64,000 bases of DNA from Trichopria drosophilae (GCA_030407085.1 CM059587.1:47116501-47180500); one strand, 5' to 3'. Positions 1 to 11,759 are shown, numbered from the stretch's first letter. Translations and numbers: made by a program. Notes: a model not told the origin generated them from the sequence alone.

Positions 1-130
1 CACTTTTTTAAAGCATATCAATATATTTGACATTCTAACGTATTCAGCATGGTTGAACCTTAGCTGATAGAGCCCGAGCAGATCGTAAGCCACACCACCC
101 CCACCACGAGAAGGTGGACACATGGGGGCA

Positions 131-220
131 CCCAGCCAATCAAGGCAAGGTCGTAAGAATCCCAGCCACTTAAGGCAAGGTAAGTGATGACCCAGCCGGT
201 CAAGGCAAGATCAAAAAAGT
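131..220. repeat. Three 30-bp imperfect tandem repeats
   Basis: Three adjacent units, each starting with cccagcc and sharing an aaggcaag core, begin at 131, 161 and 191. They lie just beyond the 3' end of the transposase pseudogene. They are contiguous, without spacers, so this is a small minisatellite. Confidence 0.75.
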
Positions 221-237
221 TCACTCCATAAGCAAAT

Positions 238-1316
238 TCATCTAATTAAATGTTCAAATAATTGACCTTTATTGTCAAGGCATAACTGAATGCGATTTTG
301 GAAACTTCTAATGGTTGCAAGAAAAACATTTCTTGCAATGTTGCGACATGCGTTTGTTATGCGTTCCATCATATTATGTCTTGTGGTGGGTGCTTCTGCG
401 TAGACAATATTTTTCAGATAGCACCACAAAAAGAAATCCAAACTAGTTAAATCCGGAGACCTCGGACTCCACTCCACAAATCCACCACGTCCTATCCATT
501 GATTCGTGAATCTGATATTTAAATAATCACGAACTATCCTGGCAAAATGAGCAGGTGCACCATCTTGCTGAAACCACATGCGGACTCTCGTGTGTAGATC
601 AACATTTTCGAGCAATGTCGGTAAATCGTTCATTAGAAATTGTAAATAGTTGTGACCATTTACATTTGCATCGAAGAAATAAGGTCCAATCAAGTTTCCA
701 TTGACAATACCGCACCACACGATCAAACTCCAATGTTGCTAATGATTCACTCCGCGATGCCAATGAGGATTTTCTACAGAACAATAATGGTAATTGTGCC
801 TGTTAAGTTGACCAGTATTATGAAAAGTGGCTTCATCAGTAAATAAGACGTAACGAAAAAAGTCCGGATCTTGTTACAACAATGATACATCATTGTTTGT
901 GCCCATCTACAAAACGGGCGCCTTCTTTCGAAGTCTCCGGCTTGCAATTCTTGTGTCAAAGTTATGTGATAAGGATGCAATCTATGAACTTTCAATATTC
1001 GGTGCACCGTGGATCTTGGAACACCTAATTGTCTCTCAATTTCTCGCGTACTAACATGAGGATCGTTTGCTACCATACCTAACACTGCAAGCACTTGTGG
1101 ATCATCTCTCTGTGGTACATTATTTCGTCGTCTTTGTCGCAGACAAACTGGTCTTTGGCGTTGACGTTCTACAAGTCTCGCAATGGTACGATCGTTCGGG
1201 TGCCTTACATTGGAAAAGCGATTACGATATAATTCTGCAGCTTGTACGTAATTACCTCGGCATTCTCCAAGCATGAGAATAATATCTACTATTTCATTCG
1301 GTGTATAATCTGCCAT
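238..1316 (-). pseudogene. Broken DDE transposase with DUF4817-like N-terminal helix-turn-helix
   Basis: The N-terminal half (774-1316) starts MADYTPNEIVDIILMLGE and carries a helix-turn-helix region that includes STREIERQLGVPRSTVHRIL, typical of DUF4817-type insect transposases that bind transposon ends. The C-terminal half (238-726) carries the DDE part: FQQDGAPAHF for the second Asp and SPDLTSLDFFLW for the third acidic motif. The TDEATFH motif with the first Asp lies between them, at about 840, in the frame of the C-terminal half. At least one frameshift (about 880-895) and an in-frame TAG at 739-741 separate the two halves, so no intact enzyme can be made. The start is the ATG at 1316, which precedes the usual N-terminal block. 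I could not identify terminal inverted repeats; the left end may lie outside the window. The family call is firm, the exact clade is not. Confidence 0.85.
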
Positions 1317-1797
1317 TATGAAAGATAAAGATGAATTTTTAGATAAGTACTTTTTATCGTTTAACTCATCTTAATAGAAAGCTGAAAAAGCGTGTGGCAA
1401 GTACTTGAACAATTAATACAGAGTCAGGTTTAAAGATTATTTAACTAAATGAATTTTTGAGCGTTTTCTTTATTACAAAAAATTATTTTTCATGTATTAT
1501 AAGCAACAATATCAACGTAATGAAATAAATTAATGTAGCTACGGAATTTATTGTGTAATGGCATAAAAATACAGTATTTGATGAAGAATTTTACATTTCA
1601 TAACACATAGGACACTGATCCAAGATGGACATTGTTTTGATTTCATGCTCCAGAAGCCACATCGTATAAGATTTGTGATGCCGTTCGAGAATTTTTCCTA
1701 TCGTCCAGGCATGTCTCGTCGCGTACCACTCGAGATGACAACCGCAATCTCGCCTTTCAAAGCACCGTGTACCGTCTCGTCTCGTATGGAAAGTCTC
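1317..1797. other. AT-rich spacer
   Basis: No coding region or clear repeat is recognised between the transposase start and the satellite. Confidence 0.4.
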
Positions 1798-2435
1798 GGC
1801 TACCGATTTTCGATCTTTCACGATCTTTTCCGATCTTTTTCGATCTTTTACGCTATTTTACCATCTTTTTCGATCTTTTACGATCTTTTACGATCTTTCA
1901 CGATCTTTTACAATCTTTTACGATCTTTTCCGATCTTTTTGGATCTTTTACGATCTTCCTCGATTTTTGGATCTTTTACGATCTTCCTCGATCTTTTACG
2001 ATCTTCCTCGATCTTTTACGATCTTCCTCGATCTTTTACGATCTTCCTCGATCTTTTACGATCTTCCTCGTTTTTTTCGATCTTCCTCGATCTTCTTCGA
2101 TCTTTGTCGAACTTTTCGATCTTTTCCGATCTTTTCCGTCTTTTACGCTCTTTTACCATCTGTTTTTTTATCTTTTACGATCTTTTTCCATCTTTTACGA
2201 TCTTTTACGATCTTCCTCGATCTTTTTCGATCTTTGTCGAACTTTTCAATCTTTTCCGATCTTTTTCGATCTTTTACGATCTTGTACGATCTATTTCGAA
2301 CTTTATCGATCTTTGTCGATATTTTTCAATCTTTGTCGATATTTTTCAATCATATCGATCATTTTCGATCACATCGATAATTTTCTCTCATTTTCGATCC
2401 TTTTCGATCTTCTTCGTTCTTTCTCAATATTTTTC
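1798..2435. repeat. 10-bp satellite (cgatctttta type)
   Basis: About 60 degenerate copies of a unit of roughly 10 bp (cgatctttta, cgatcttcct, cgatcttttt) run almost without interruption. Because 10 is not a multiple of 3 and the unit rarely makes stops, all three plus frames stay open and give pseudo-proteins rich in LRSF and IFYDL. Base composition and periodicity argue for a satellite and against coding. Confidence 0.9.
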
Positions 2436-2464
2436 GATCATTTTGACCACTTCCGTGGTAAAGG

Positions 2465-2900
2465 TGAGGGGTTCCATTAAAGGAATCGACTTGATATTAA
2501 AATGACTTTGAAAGTAGCTGTGAAAGTCAAGTCTAGGTCAAGGTCATATACGAACGTAAAATCTTCCGCGCTGTCTTCCAGTGACAGATGACCTTCAAAT
2601 GATCTTGAAGGTTGAGGTCAAGGTCAATGTCAACGTCGCATGCGGGCGTGAAGTTGTTCTCTGTTTCCATTTCCATAGCAAAAAATGAGTGCTTCCATTA
2701 AAAAAATCGACTTGATATTAAAATGACCTTCAAGGTAGTGACGAAGGTCAAGGTCAAGGTCACATTATGGCGTAAAATCTTCCGCTCTTTCCATTTCCGG
2801 GTTAAAAAATGAAGGGTTCCATTTGAAAAAATTGATTTGATATTGAAATGACCTTGAAGGCCATCGTCAAGGTCAATGTCAAGGTCACCCTAAGTTAGCT
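2465..2900. repeat. AAGGTCA-rich dispersed/tandem repeat, three copies
   Basis: Three related units begin near 2474, 2692 and 2817. Each has ttccatt, then a cgacttgatatt-like block, a tgaccttgaagg-like block and a run of aaggtcaaggtca. The last two are 125 bp apart; the first is about 220 bp from the second and contains an extra divergent segment. Confidence 0.7.
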
Positions 2901-2984
2901 CTGTTTGTACCCTTCAACTTTTGTTTAAACAAATTTCCTCCAAAATGCTTACCATCCGAGATATTCTAATCCGTTATTTAAAAT

Positions 2985-2997
2985 GGGACACCCTGTA
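2985..2997. mobile_element. Orphan transposon end (gggacaccctg + TA)
   Basis: The terminal motif gggacaccctg followed by TA is the same as the right end of the mariner-like element at 42724-45785. No matching left end is seen nearby, so this is either a solo end or the right end of an element that starts before the window. Confidence 0.5.
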
Positions 2998-4160
2998 TAT
3001 ATGTATCCCTCCACGTAGTTATAGGGACGTGTGTATGCAACTAGTTTTTGTTATATATGCATGTATTGTACCGGAATAAAGGTGACAAAACAAGAAACAC
3101 TCTTATATACGCATTAGAATCGTTTATATTCAATAAAGTGAAAATATGAACAAAGCCAGATTTGTTACGACATTGCACGAATTGCATATATCCTGACTTA
3201 CAAGGACGGTCCAGACAATTGTGAAATATATAAAAAGTGAGTTGTGAAGCCGGTTTCCCAAAAGTGTGTGGGCGTCTTTAAAATATATATGAATTCCAAT
3301 TTGCGAGGATGGTCCTCATAATGTCTTAATACACAAATGCTAATTTCTAAAGACGACATTTATTATTGTACTGGAGACATTTTGTTTGCGGGCATACTTT
3401 ACCTTTTGCATGATTGTTAATTTTTCTATTCGTATTTGACCAGAACAATGGATCACAAGTGTTTGCATTAATCGACATGCTAGCAGGAGAAGGGGTTCCC
3501 GCGCTCGTTCTAGGCTTATCGAGCTGAGTCTCCCTTCTCTATCGTAATTTTCATCGATAGGCGTGTTCAAAAATTTGCAATACTTCCGGTAGTTGGTTGC
3601 CTACTGCGCTTGGAATCAGCACGCACGCTTTTCGCTCTCGCGACGGAACTTTTTCTGTTTCGCTCGTCATATCACGAGGCTCATGACTCGTGTCCATGTT
3701 TCTGATCATTTTTTCGCCGATTCGAATCCAATTGCTCATCAATGAAAGAGTAAATTGGGAGGAAGAAAACACGCAGTGCTCGTTTTCGATTGTCGAAAGC
3801 TAGGTGATGGCGTCGACCTAGCACGTGTCTCGTGGAAAATAAACGCGTCCTTTATTTTTTCGAATCACGCTAGTCGCGCTCAATTTAACAGTAATTTTGC
3901 ATTTAATCTTAAGCTACGACGCGAACTTTATTGTAACGTTTAAGTGTTTAGATTATAGTGAGTGGAACTACATTTCAGTGACATTTTCTTTCTCGTTCCC
4001 TATCTTATTATGTTCCATAATCTTCGCCCAACCAGCCAGTAATACGGTGCTAAGGACGATCGTCCTTTACGACCATCCACGCAAACACATTTAAATGTAT
4101 AAATTTTGACTTGCAAGGACGGTCTCCATAAATTTGTGCGGACTTACAGATATACAAATA
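2998..4160. other. Unassigned spacer with a short dispersed motif
   Basis: I see no credible gene. A short motif resembling tgcaaggacggtc recurs near 3200, 3302 and 4112, and a small hairpin (ctaggtgatggcgtcgacctag-like) lies near 3800. Part of 3570-3960 could be an old LTR, but I found no TG...CA pair or partner copy to support this. Confidence 0.3.
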
Positions 4161-4162
4161 TA

Positions 4163-4690
4163 CAGGGTGTCCAAGAACTCCCGAATAATATTGTAGGGGG
4201 TGAATCCTAACATCATTTTGAGCAAGAAAGTTTGATACCAAAATCGGATCTGAAGCTCAGAATTTGAGTGGCAAGCCATTGAAGTTTAAAAAAAAATAAT
4301 AGTTTTTTGCAATAACTCGGCTCGTTTTAATGTTACTTTAACGAATGATGACTAATTTTGAAGGTTTTTTATAGCGCTACAACTTACCTTATAGAGCATA
4401 TGACGTGCAAAGTATATTTCGCCAGTTATCGACCTAAAAAGAGTAAAAATGGCTTTTTTTTCAGTCTTTTGCGTCTAATTCATTTCCGTAAAATGCTAGC
4501 GAAATTCCGTATAATCAACGTTGGAGAGCTTGAAAAAGCGAAGAATTCGCGCCCTCATACGTTTCGTTTTGATAAAAATTGATTCCGTGGGGAGACGTTA
4601 AAAATCCGAAAAGAGGCGAAAAATGGATTTGGCATTGCAATTTCATTAATTTATCTGTACTCGCAAATGAAAATTCAAAAACGATTATAT
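4163..4690. mobile_element. Non-coding DNA transposon fragment, cagggtgtcc end
   Basis: It begins with TA plus cagggtgtcc, the end type of mariner-like insect elements, followed by about 500 bp of AT-rich sequence without a transposase. The opposite end is not seen, so the right boundary is arbitrary. Confidence 0.45.
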
Positions 4691-4734
4691 TTTATTTATT
4701 TTTTTTAAATTTTATTTCATAATACGTAATTCTA

Positions 4735-5320
4735 AAATTTGGAGCTTTTCTAAGATCGAAAGGAAAAAATTTGATAGCAAGAAGATTATCAATGAAAAGA
4801 GGGAACTCGATATTAAAGCTTTGAGGATTTCTGGGAGCGACAGGCAAGAATTAGGGTGCGAGAAGAAAATAAATGTAAAGTGAGACCAAACAATTGAAAT
4901 ATGGAAGATTTCTGATAGCGACCGGAAGGAATTGAGCTCGGAGAAGAGAGAATGAAAAGTATGATACGGCATAGAACTTTGGAGGATTTCTGGGAGCGAC
5001 TGTGCCTCTTGTCATTATTTCTCTTCTCCGAGCCCAATTCCTCCCTGTCCCTTCCAGAAATCTTCAAAACTTTAATACCGGTTTCCCTATTTTCATTAAT
5101 AATCTGCACGGGGACTAATTTTTTCGTTTCGATCTTAGAAATCCTTCAAATTTCAATATTGTCTCCCTCCTTTTATTCATTCTCTTCTCCGAGCCCTTTC
5201 TTTTCTGTCGCACCCAGAAATCCTCTCAATTTCAAACTCCTATTCTATTATTCATTATCTCTTCTCCGAGCTCAATTCCTCCCGGTCGCTTTCATAAATC
5301 ATCCGAATTTCAATGTCGAA
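4735..5320. repeat. Inverted satellite of about 78-bp units with a strand switch near 5000
   Basis: Units containing gatttctgggagcgac and ctcggagaagag lie on the plus strand between 4735 and about 5000. From about 5015 the same unit appears reversed (ctcttctccgagc ... cagaaatc), three or more times. The left block aligns as the reverse complement of about 5020-5150, so the array can fold back. Confidence 0.75.
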
Positions 5321-5672
5321 ATTTTCTGTTTTTATGATTAACCTGACTGTCCCCTGATGGGACAAGGAATTGTCAAGTATGGGTGATTCCTGTCAAGATT
5401 CCTCACTGCCGTCTTTCCTCCATTGATTCACAATCGCTAAGTGCATCTGACGACGGTTTTGGCGAATCTGATAAGCTATCCGACACAAGCACGGAGATGA
5501 GAGCTTCTTGCCGCGTCCTTGAAATAAGACATACCTTTCAAAGCATCTCTGTCTTTGCCGTAAATGTCAAATAAAATTTGCACATTTAAACACATGATTA
5601 TATATAGGCAGTCAAGCCCTTTCACATATAATTAATAAATAAAAAAAACTACAGTTTATTTTCATATTTCAT

Positions 5673-5918
5673 CGCTTAAGAACCAAAACTGTGTATCTAA
5701 TTTTTTGCGACTTTTTAGGAGAGCCAAAAAACTACTCTGAAGTTGATACTCTTAATGTGTATTTTTAATTTTAAAATCTCGAATATGGTTATGCAATTTT
5801 GAAAAATTATCAGCACCAGAACACGGAACAAAGTAGCTAATCGTAAATGCTGCGGGATACGTGATTTTGCCAGTGTTATGATAAAAGTTGAGACCATTCG
5901 AATCAGCATAAAATGTTT

Positions 5919-5956
<38 letters not shown>

Positions 5957-6003
5957 CTCATTTTGACTAACAAATGAGTTACACTGTGTTGGTTCTTAAG
6001 CGG
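5673..6003. mobile_element. MITE-like element with about 20-bp inverted ends
   Basis: The left end cgcttaagaaccaaaactgtg and the right end cactgtgttggttcttaagcg are near-perfect inverted repeats flanking about 330 bp of AT-rich DNA. The interior has a (TA)n microsatellite at about 5919-5955 and no coding capacity. No clear target duplication was found. Confidence 0.45.
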
Positions 6004-6899
6004 CGATTTGTATGCACTTTACAACGAACCTGACTAGTCCATTGACGAAAACGGAGTTGTAGATCTGCGGAAATCATCCAGGATTGGAGATATTATTTCT
6101 TAACTATCGTCGAAAAAAAAATAAAAAGTTTCAAATACAAGTTTGGCGAAAACTGTTATTTACGACTATTTCTAAGAAATAAAATTCAACCGCCACTGAT
6201 AACGTGGTTTTATTGTTCTTCAGTATCGGGGAACGGGTATACATATTTTCTCGGGGCCGAAATGAAAAAGCGCATAGGCATGGCCATCTATAGTATCTTG
6301 TGGTTTATGCCGACGCTTTCACCTGTTACCGAACCTTGACGAACACTTTCTGGGTGCGATAGCATGTGCGGAGTGGGGAAACCCGAAAAACGAAGAAAAA
6401 GTGGCCGTCTTTACTTGCCTTGAATGCGCAACTGATAACCCGATCATTGAATTTGGTGAAGTGAGATATACGTACGCGATCGTAAAGTGGGGGGAATAGC
6501 TTTACTGCGGTTTCACACTAGCGATTCCAACATATTTTTCCGAATTAGAAGAATTGCGCGAATATTTAAATACATAACGAAACAATCCGCCCCACCCTTG
6601 CGATAAGGCTGTGCTCGCAAAAAATAAGAACATTAAGACTGAGAAGTGACATCCATATGAACTAAATTAGGTAGTCGTAGTCGAATCTGATAACACAGTT
6701 ACTGTAGTTATTGGTCGTACCAATTCGGTTGTAGCTGCGCACTTTGACGATACGAATAAAAGTGTCATTTTAGGTGCCCTACCTCCCTTGTGGTATAAGG
6801 ACACTGCCTCCTCGGGACGGGTACTGATTGGAATGCAGTACCGGCATCGCTGGTTATGACCACGAATGACGCCTACAAATCATTTATTGAATACAATTT
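6004..6899. other. Unassigned region downstream of BEL pol
   Basis: In the minus-strand direction this follows the decayed BEL integrase. It may hold the pol tail, 3' UTR and 3' LTR of that element, but I cannot define an LTR pair. Confidence 0.3.
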
Positions 6900-7442
6900 A
6901 CCTGAACTGTTTCTAAGTTGATTCAGAGAACCTTTCTAACGTCGCCACGATCCACATTTAAAGTGATGCTTCAAGGCTCGCTGATAATCTGCTGACCACG
7001 ATTCCCAAAGTCGCTCTAACATTTGCCTGTACAACTACCAACGCGATAATCCATTTTCAGCAAGGTGGAGAATTGAAGGACTAAGTAGAGTCGTCAACGA
7101 GGTTCCGATCAAGAAGTGACCGAATGTCACTTCTTCAAGGGCATCAGGATCATTGGTTAGTGGTGCCAAAGGGCGCGAGTTGAAATGGGACTCAATCTCA
7201 CATAAAAGCATCCCCAGTTCCTCAAAGGAAGGTGTATGAGCACAAAAAATGCGCTTCAGATGTAATTTGACGCTTCTTACCTCCGCCGCCCAAAGGCCAC
7301 CAATGTAAGGTGCAGATGATGGCAGAAAGTGCCATGAAATACCATCCTTTGCGAGAAATACTTTAATAGAAGCATCCTCTGGAGAGCCTCGTTAAAGACT
7401 GCAATTAATGCAGTATCTGCTCCTTGAAAGTAATAAGTTAGT
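6900..7442 (-). pseudogene. BEL/Pao integrase fragment (element BEL-1, distal part)
   Basis: Reading the minus strand from 7440 downward gives the BEL/Pao integrase signature: KDGISWHFLPSSAPYIGGLW, then an FEELGMLLCEIESHFNSRPL block, then GHFLIG. The last is the start of the C-terminal domain, which goes on to about 6900. One frame change occurs near 7380 and stops follow below 7050. The 5' part of the same pol gene lies at 11748-13665; the two were split by the R1-type LINE, whose 12-bp target duplication marks both junctions. The integrase would insert element cDNA into the genome, but this copy cannot be functional. Confidence 0.85.
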
Positions 7443-7454
7443 AACCTGATAGCT
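7443..7454. repeat. Target-site duplication of the R1-type LINE, left copy
   Basis: AACCTGATAGCT is repeated exactly at 11748-11759, directly after the LINE 3' end. Confidence 0.85.
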
Positions 7455-7524
7455 TGGGGCAGAAATCGTCTAAAAAAAGTAGGGGGGGGGGGGAGGCGCG
7501 AACCAAGCGGCTGTAGACAGGGCC

Positions 7525-8104
7525 ATGGGTTCGGGTCTCACTGCCGCCCAGCGGGCGAACCCCCTTATTCTCGTCGTGGTGAATGAGGATTACCCCGATG
7601 TCGAGCTGACAAGGGAGCATCTCGAAATCTTCTGCCGGGACTTCGCGAGGCGTGCTGAAGAGCTGCCAGGCTTCCTTTTGCAAGGCCGGGGCCATTACGT
7701 TCATTCCGGCGAACCAGGCAACCAGGGACCGTCTCATGGCTGAACTTACGGCCGAGGGGGGCCCCTGGAAGGGTCCAAAGATCAGGACAGGGGGGGGGGT
7801 TGAACTCCTCCAAAAGATGCTGAAGGCTACAGCCTGGATTCCGGATGAACCAGAGGATCTGGCGGTAATACTTCGGCGTCTGGGTGGGTACAACCCCTCG
7901 TTGAAGACGTCGTGCTGGAGGGTTAGCCGTCAGCCGGCGTTTTCAGTCACGGCTCCAGCATCTGGGCAGCAAGACGGTGCAAAAATGCTGCTGTTTGTCC
8001 AGATTCCGGAAACCCAAGCAAGGGCGCTCGCGGCCCTTGATAACCGGCCTTACTATCGGTGTACCCGGGTGGCATTCAAGGTCACCGTTTTCATCGGCCA
8101 GTAA
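7525..8104 (+). pseudogene. R1-type LINE ORF1 remnant
   Basis: Two overlapping open frames (7525-7743 and 7652-8104) appear to be one ORF1 broken by a frameshift. The first has LILVVVNEDYPDVELTREHL, the second has PRTGGG-like and ETQARALAALDNRPY segments. ORF1 proteins of this clade bind element RNA and are expected to have CCHC knuckles at the C terminus; I do not see knuckles here. The frame ends just before the endonuclease. Assignment rests mainly on position and composition. Confidence 0.55.
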
Positions 8105-8113
8105 GGGCCGATC

Positions 8114-11100
8114 ATGGTAAAAGAAGAGGCGCGACGTTTTACAATGGCGTCCGGGCAACTTCAGTTTACCCAGATTAACTCGCACCACAGCAAGGGCGCC
8201 TCTGCTTGTTTACAGAGGAGCATGGCTGTGGCGCAGACAGGCATAGCGCTAATCCAAGAACATTGGATTGTCAAAAATGCCATTAGGGGCTGGGGGCTTT
8301 CCACTGTTTAAGCTAAACAGGGGCGGTCAAACCCAGGGCCTGTATTCTCACCAAGGAAATCAACGCAGTTCCATTGATGGATCTGAGTAACGAAGACCTA
8401 ATGGTGATAACGATCAACACAAATAAGTTGGGAAAAAAGCAGTGGCCTCAGCTTACTTCCCATATGATGGGCCAGTTAATCCCACAAGGGAGTTAAGGAA
8501 ACCGGTGGATCATTGCAGGCAGAAGGGGCTCCACTTACTGATAGGCTGTGACGCTAATTCACGCCATCAGATATGGGGTAGTACCGACATTAACGAAAGA
8601 GGACAGGCGCTGCTGGAATATCTGGTCACCACCGACCTGCATATCCGCAACACCGGCAGCTCCCCAACCTTTCGCAACGCTATCAGAGCTGAAGTCCTGG
8701 ACCTCACACTCTGTAGCAGTAGCCTCCTTCATAGGATCAAAGATTGGAGGGTTAAAGATGATCCGTCACTGTCGGAGCACATGACGATTGCATTTCATCT
8801 GGCGGCTGATGTAGGCGCCAATATGAAATCTATTAGGAACCCCAGTCGTACAGACTGGGATGGTTTCAAAAGAGCCCTATGTGTAGCCGTCGAGGATGTG
8901 CCAAGAGCTAAGATCAAGAATCCTCTGGCACTAGAGGAAGCAGCCAAGGCGTTTAGTGCAGCCATCAAATACGCATTCGTGCGAAACTGCCAGGAAACCC
9001 CTGTCAGGGACAGGAGGCTGACCTGGAGGAACCGAAGTCTGGAGGCTAAGATGGTTAACACTAAAAAGCTTTTCAGGTTAGCCAGCAAGAGGAATTATCC
9101 CCAAGCCTGGGACAGCTATACTGTAGCAAGCGATGACTTCAGAGATGCAGTCAGGAAAGCCAAGAAGGACAGCTAGGAATCCTTCTGCTCGGAGGTCGAG
9201 AAGGGACCTCCGGCAGCCAGGCTTGAAAAGGTTCTGGTGCAGGACCCGGCTGCAATCATGGGAGTACTGAAACTGTCAGATGGCACCAGTACGACGACAG
9301 ACGCGGAGACACTGGACTGCCTGATTCGAGCTCACTTCCCGGGCTTTTATAGGTCTGGGAGTGGATAGGGGGGAGACGAAGACCTGAACCGAACCGTTCC
9401 CGGCACGGAAGGTGGGATGTCCAAGGCCCGCAGAGAACTTGGAAGCCGAATCGCTCGGGAAATCCCCGTGCGGATGGGGTGGACCGTACACTTCTTTAGT
9501 ACGTATAAGTCACCGCGGCCAGACGGAATTTATCCAGCTCTTCTTCAAAGAGCTGATGATATGATCATATGACCACTTATGAAACTAACTACAGCTAGTC
9601 TCATCCTGGGCCATGTGCCTAGGGCATGGCAGGGTGTCAAGGTGATTTTCCTCTCTAAAGTAGGGAGATGCGGTTATGAATGGCCCAAGGACTTTAGACC
9701 AATCAGTCTAACGTCGTTCATACTAATGTTAGTAGAAAGACTCGTGGATAGGTACATGAGGGAGACGGTCCTAGCCCGATGCCCATTGCACGGGAGCCAA
9801 CATGCCTACAGAACGGGTCTCTCCAATGAGACGGCACTGCATCAGGTTGTCTCACTGATCGTGTCCCAGCTGGAGAACAAGGGCTTCGCAGTGGGCGCTC
9901 TGCTGGACATTGAGGGGGCCTTTAATCACACCGCGTGAGGAGTGATAAGGAGAGCGCTCAGGGCACACGACACACCGGAACCAATCGCGGACTGGGTGAA
10001 CCACATGCTTGCGAATCGTAGTCTGCGAGCGGAGAAGGGTGATACGAAAATCCGGGGCTACGTTGACTCCGGATGTCATCAGGGAGGGGTTCTTTCACCA
10101 CTACTATGGAATGTGGTGAAGAATGAACTCCTGGTTTGAATCACGGAGCTAGGACTACACGTCACGGGATATGCATGATACATCATGCACTTACATTTGT
10201 GGAGCACTGATGTCAGGAAACGGGGCTCTCTATTAACCCTAGGAAAATCTAGACACAGACTAGAGTACGCGGAAATAGCCAAATACCTCGGGGTGACTCT
10301 AGACAGCAAGCTGAGCTGGAAGAAACATCTGAAAGACAGATGTGCCGGAGTCACAGCTTCCCTATGGCTAATGAGACGGACCATAGGCAGCAGCTGGAGC
10401 TTCAAGCCGGTTACTATGCTATGGATATACGAGGCTATACTGAAGCCAGGATTAACCTATACTTCACTGGCCTGGAGGAATAGGTCCACTATGACTACAT
10501 CTGTCAAGGCCCTAGAGAAAGTGAGCGGGCTCATACCCAGGAGTATCACGGACGCTACGAGGTCAATCCCCGCGGCGGCACTAGGTGTTCTCCTGGATAT
10601 AGATAGAGCCCTTTCACATAACCTTTAAAGCCGAGGCCGTAAAGGCCTGGCGCAGGATCAAAGCAAAGAGTGGGCACAGTAGGTCTGCCAAAAGAACAGG
10701 ACCACTGGATGCCTACTTTCGTGGTAGCGTCTTAGACGAGAGCGTAGATCGTACGTCACCCCGCTATCTTTTTGACAAAAAATACAAAATCAGTCTCCTG
10801 ACCAGAGAAGACTGGAAAAGCAACCATGCGAAAGGTCAGTTGGGGTGCGGGGGAGTGGAGCAGGGGTATACAGAGGAAGAGGTGGAAAAGGGTCCACATA
10901 CCCTTTGGGAGCCTACACCACTGTTTTGCAAGCAGAACTAATGGCTATCATTCAGTGTTCCTATAGAGCGCTAAATGAGGATAATGGTACTAATATCACC
11001 ATTTTTTTCTGATAGCAGGGGAGCCTTACAGGCCCTCAGCAACTTTAGTACAAGGTCAGAACTAGTCTGGGACTGCTACCAGTCCCTGAATAGACTAGCT

Positions 11101-11648
11101 GCGAAAACCCGCGTCACGCTGCGCTGGATCCCAAGCCACAGTGGGTTCAAGGGCAACGTGATTGCAGATAAGCTAGATAAACTGGCAGCAAAAAAAACTT
11201 CATTGGCTCCGCACCCGTAGTGGGCGTGTACAAAAACCTCGCTCGGGAAGCATTCCAGACGAGGGTTGCGCTCGAACATCAAAGGATATGGGGTTCCACA
11301 CCGGGATGCAGGCAAGCCAAACTTTTTCTTGGCGACAGCTGGCTCTGCAGATGGAAACCGGTATTCCTGAGTGCCAAAAGATCGGCGGCCAATGATTTTG
11401 TGGCAATGATTACTGGGCACTGGGATCTCCGGGGACATCTCCACAAAATAGGACTGGCCGACTCGACGGCCTGTAGGTACTATGGAGAGGCGGTAGAAAC
11501 CGCCGAACACTTTCTCTGTGAATGCCATGCCACCACTCGACATAGAGTGGAAGGAACGGGAAAACCTGCACTGACACGGCAGAATATCACCTCCATGGAG
11601 GCCGCAACCATGGCCGCGGTCTGGATGGCTATGCGCCGTGCCACATAG
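8114..11648 (+). pseudogene. R1-type LINE ORF2: endonuclease, reverse transcriptase, RNase H (broken)
   Basis: Domains in order are as follows. The APE endonuclease N-terminus is at 8114-8311 (IALIQEHWIVKNAIRGWG) and its C-terminus at 8442-9176 (GCDANSRHQIWGS, EVLDLTLCS). The RT begins near 9500 (YKSPRPDGIYP, DFRPISLTSF) and continues through 9579-10628. RNase H is at about 10950-11220 (FFSDSRGALQAL, IPSHSGFKGN). A terminal cysteine motif (CRYYGEAVETAEH) is near 11470. ORF2 would nick the target and copy the RNA into it. Frameshifts or stops occur between almost all blocks, including a TGA at 9936. The RT active site YADD is ruined: the codons now read Tyr-Ala-stop-Tyr at about 10170. Confidence 0.88.
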
Positions 11649-11747
11649 AAGGAGGTCATAGGAGGAGTGCAAAGGGACTACCCAAGCACTCAGGTTTTCG
11701 GTCTGTGTGACCAAACCACCTCTAATTTTAAATTATTATTGTTATTT

Positions 11748-11759
11748 AACCTGATAGCT
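11748..11759. repeat. Target-site duplication of the R1-type LINE, right copy
   Basis: A second exact copy of AACCTGATAGCT. BEL-1 coding sequence resumes immediately after it on the minus strand. Confidence 0.85.

Larger units (their letters stand above)
7455..11747 (+). mobile_element. R1-clade non-LTR retrotransposon inserted in BEL-1
   Basis: This 4.3-kb element has a short G-rich 5' region, ORF1, ORF2 (endonuclease, RT, RNase H and a C-terminal cysteine motif) and an AT-rich 3' tail (ttattattgttattt). It is flanked by a perfect 12-bp target duplication. Its GC-rich coding sequence contrasts with the AT-rich surroundings. It interrupts the pol gene of BEL-1 between RNase H and integrase, so it is younger than that element. 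Many internal stops show it is now dead. Confidence 0.9.

Noticed and set aside
131..220. 30-bp repeats as a possible CRISPR array
   Set aside because: Units are contiguous without spacers, only three, and the context is an insect genome.
1645..2505. Three long overlapping plus-strand open frames (up to 286 codons)
   Set aside because: They are readings of the 10-bp satellite in three frames. The repeated LRSF/IFYDL patterns are repeat artefacts.
5383..5574. 63-codon frame with SASDDGFGESDKLSD
   Set aside because: Short, no partner exon or domain. Not enough to call a gene.
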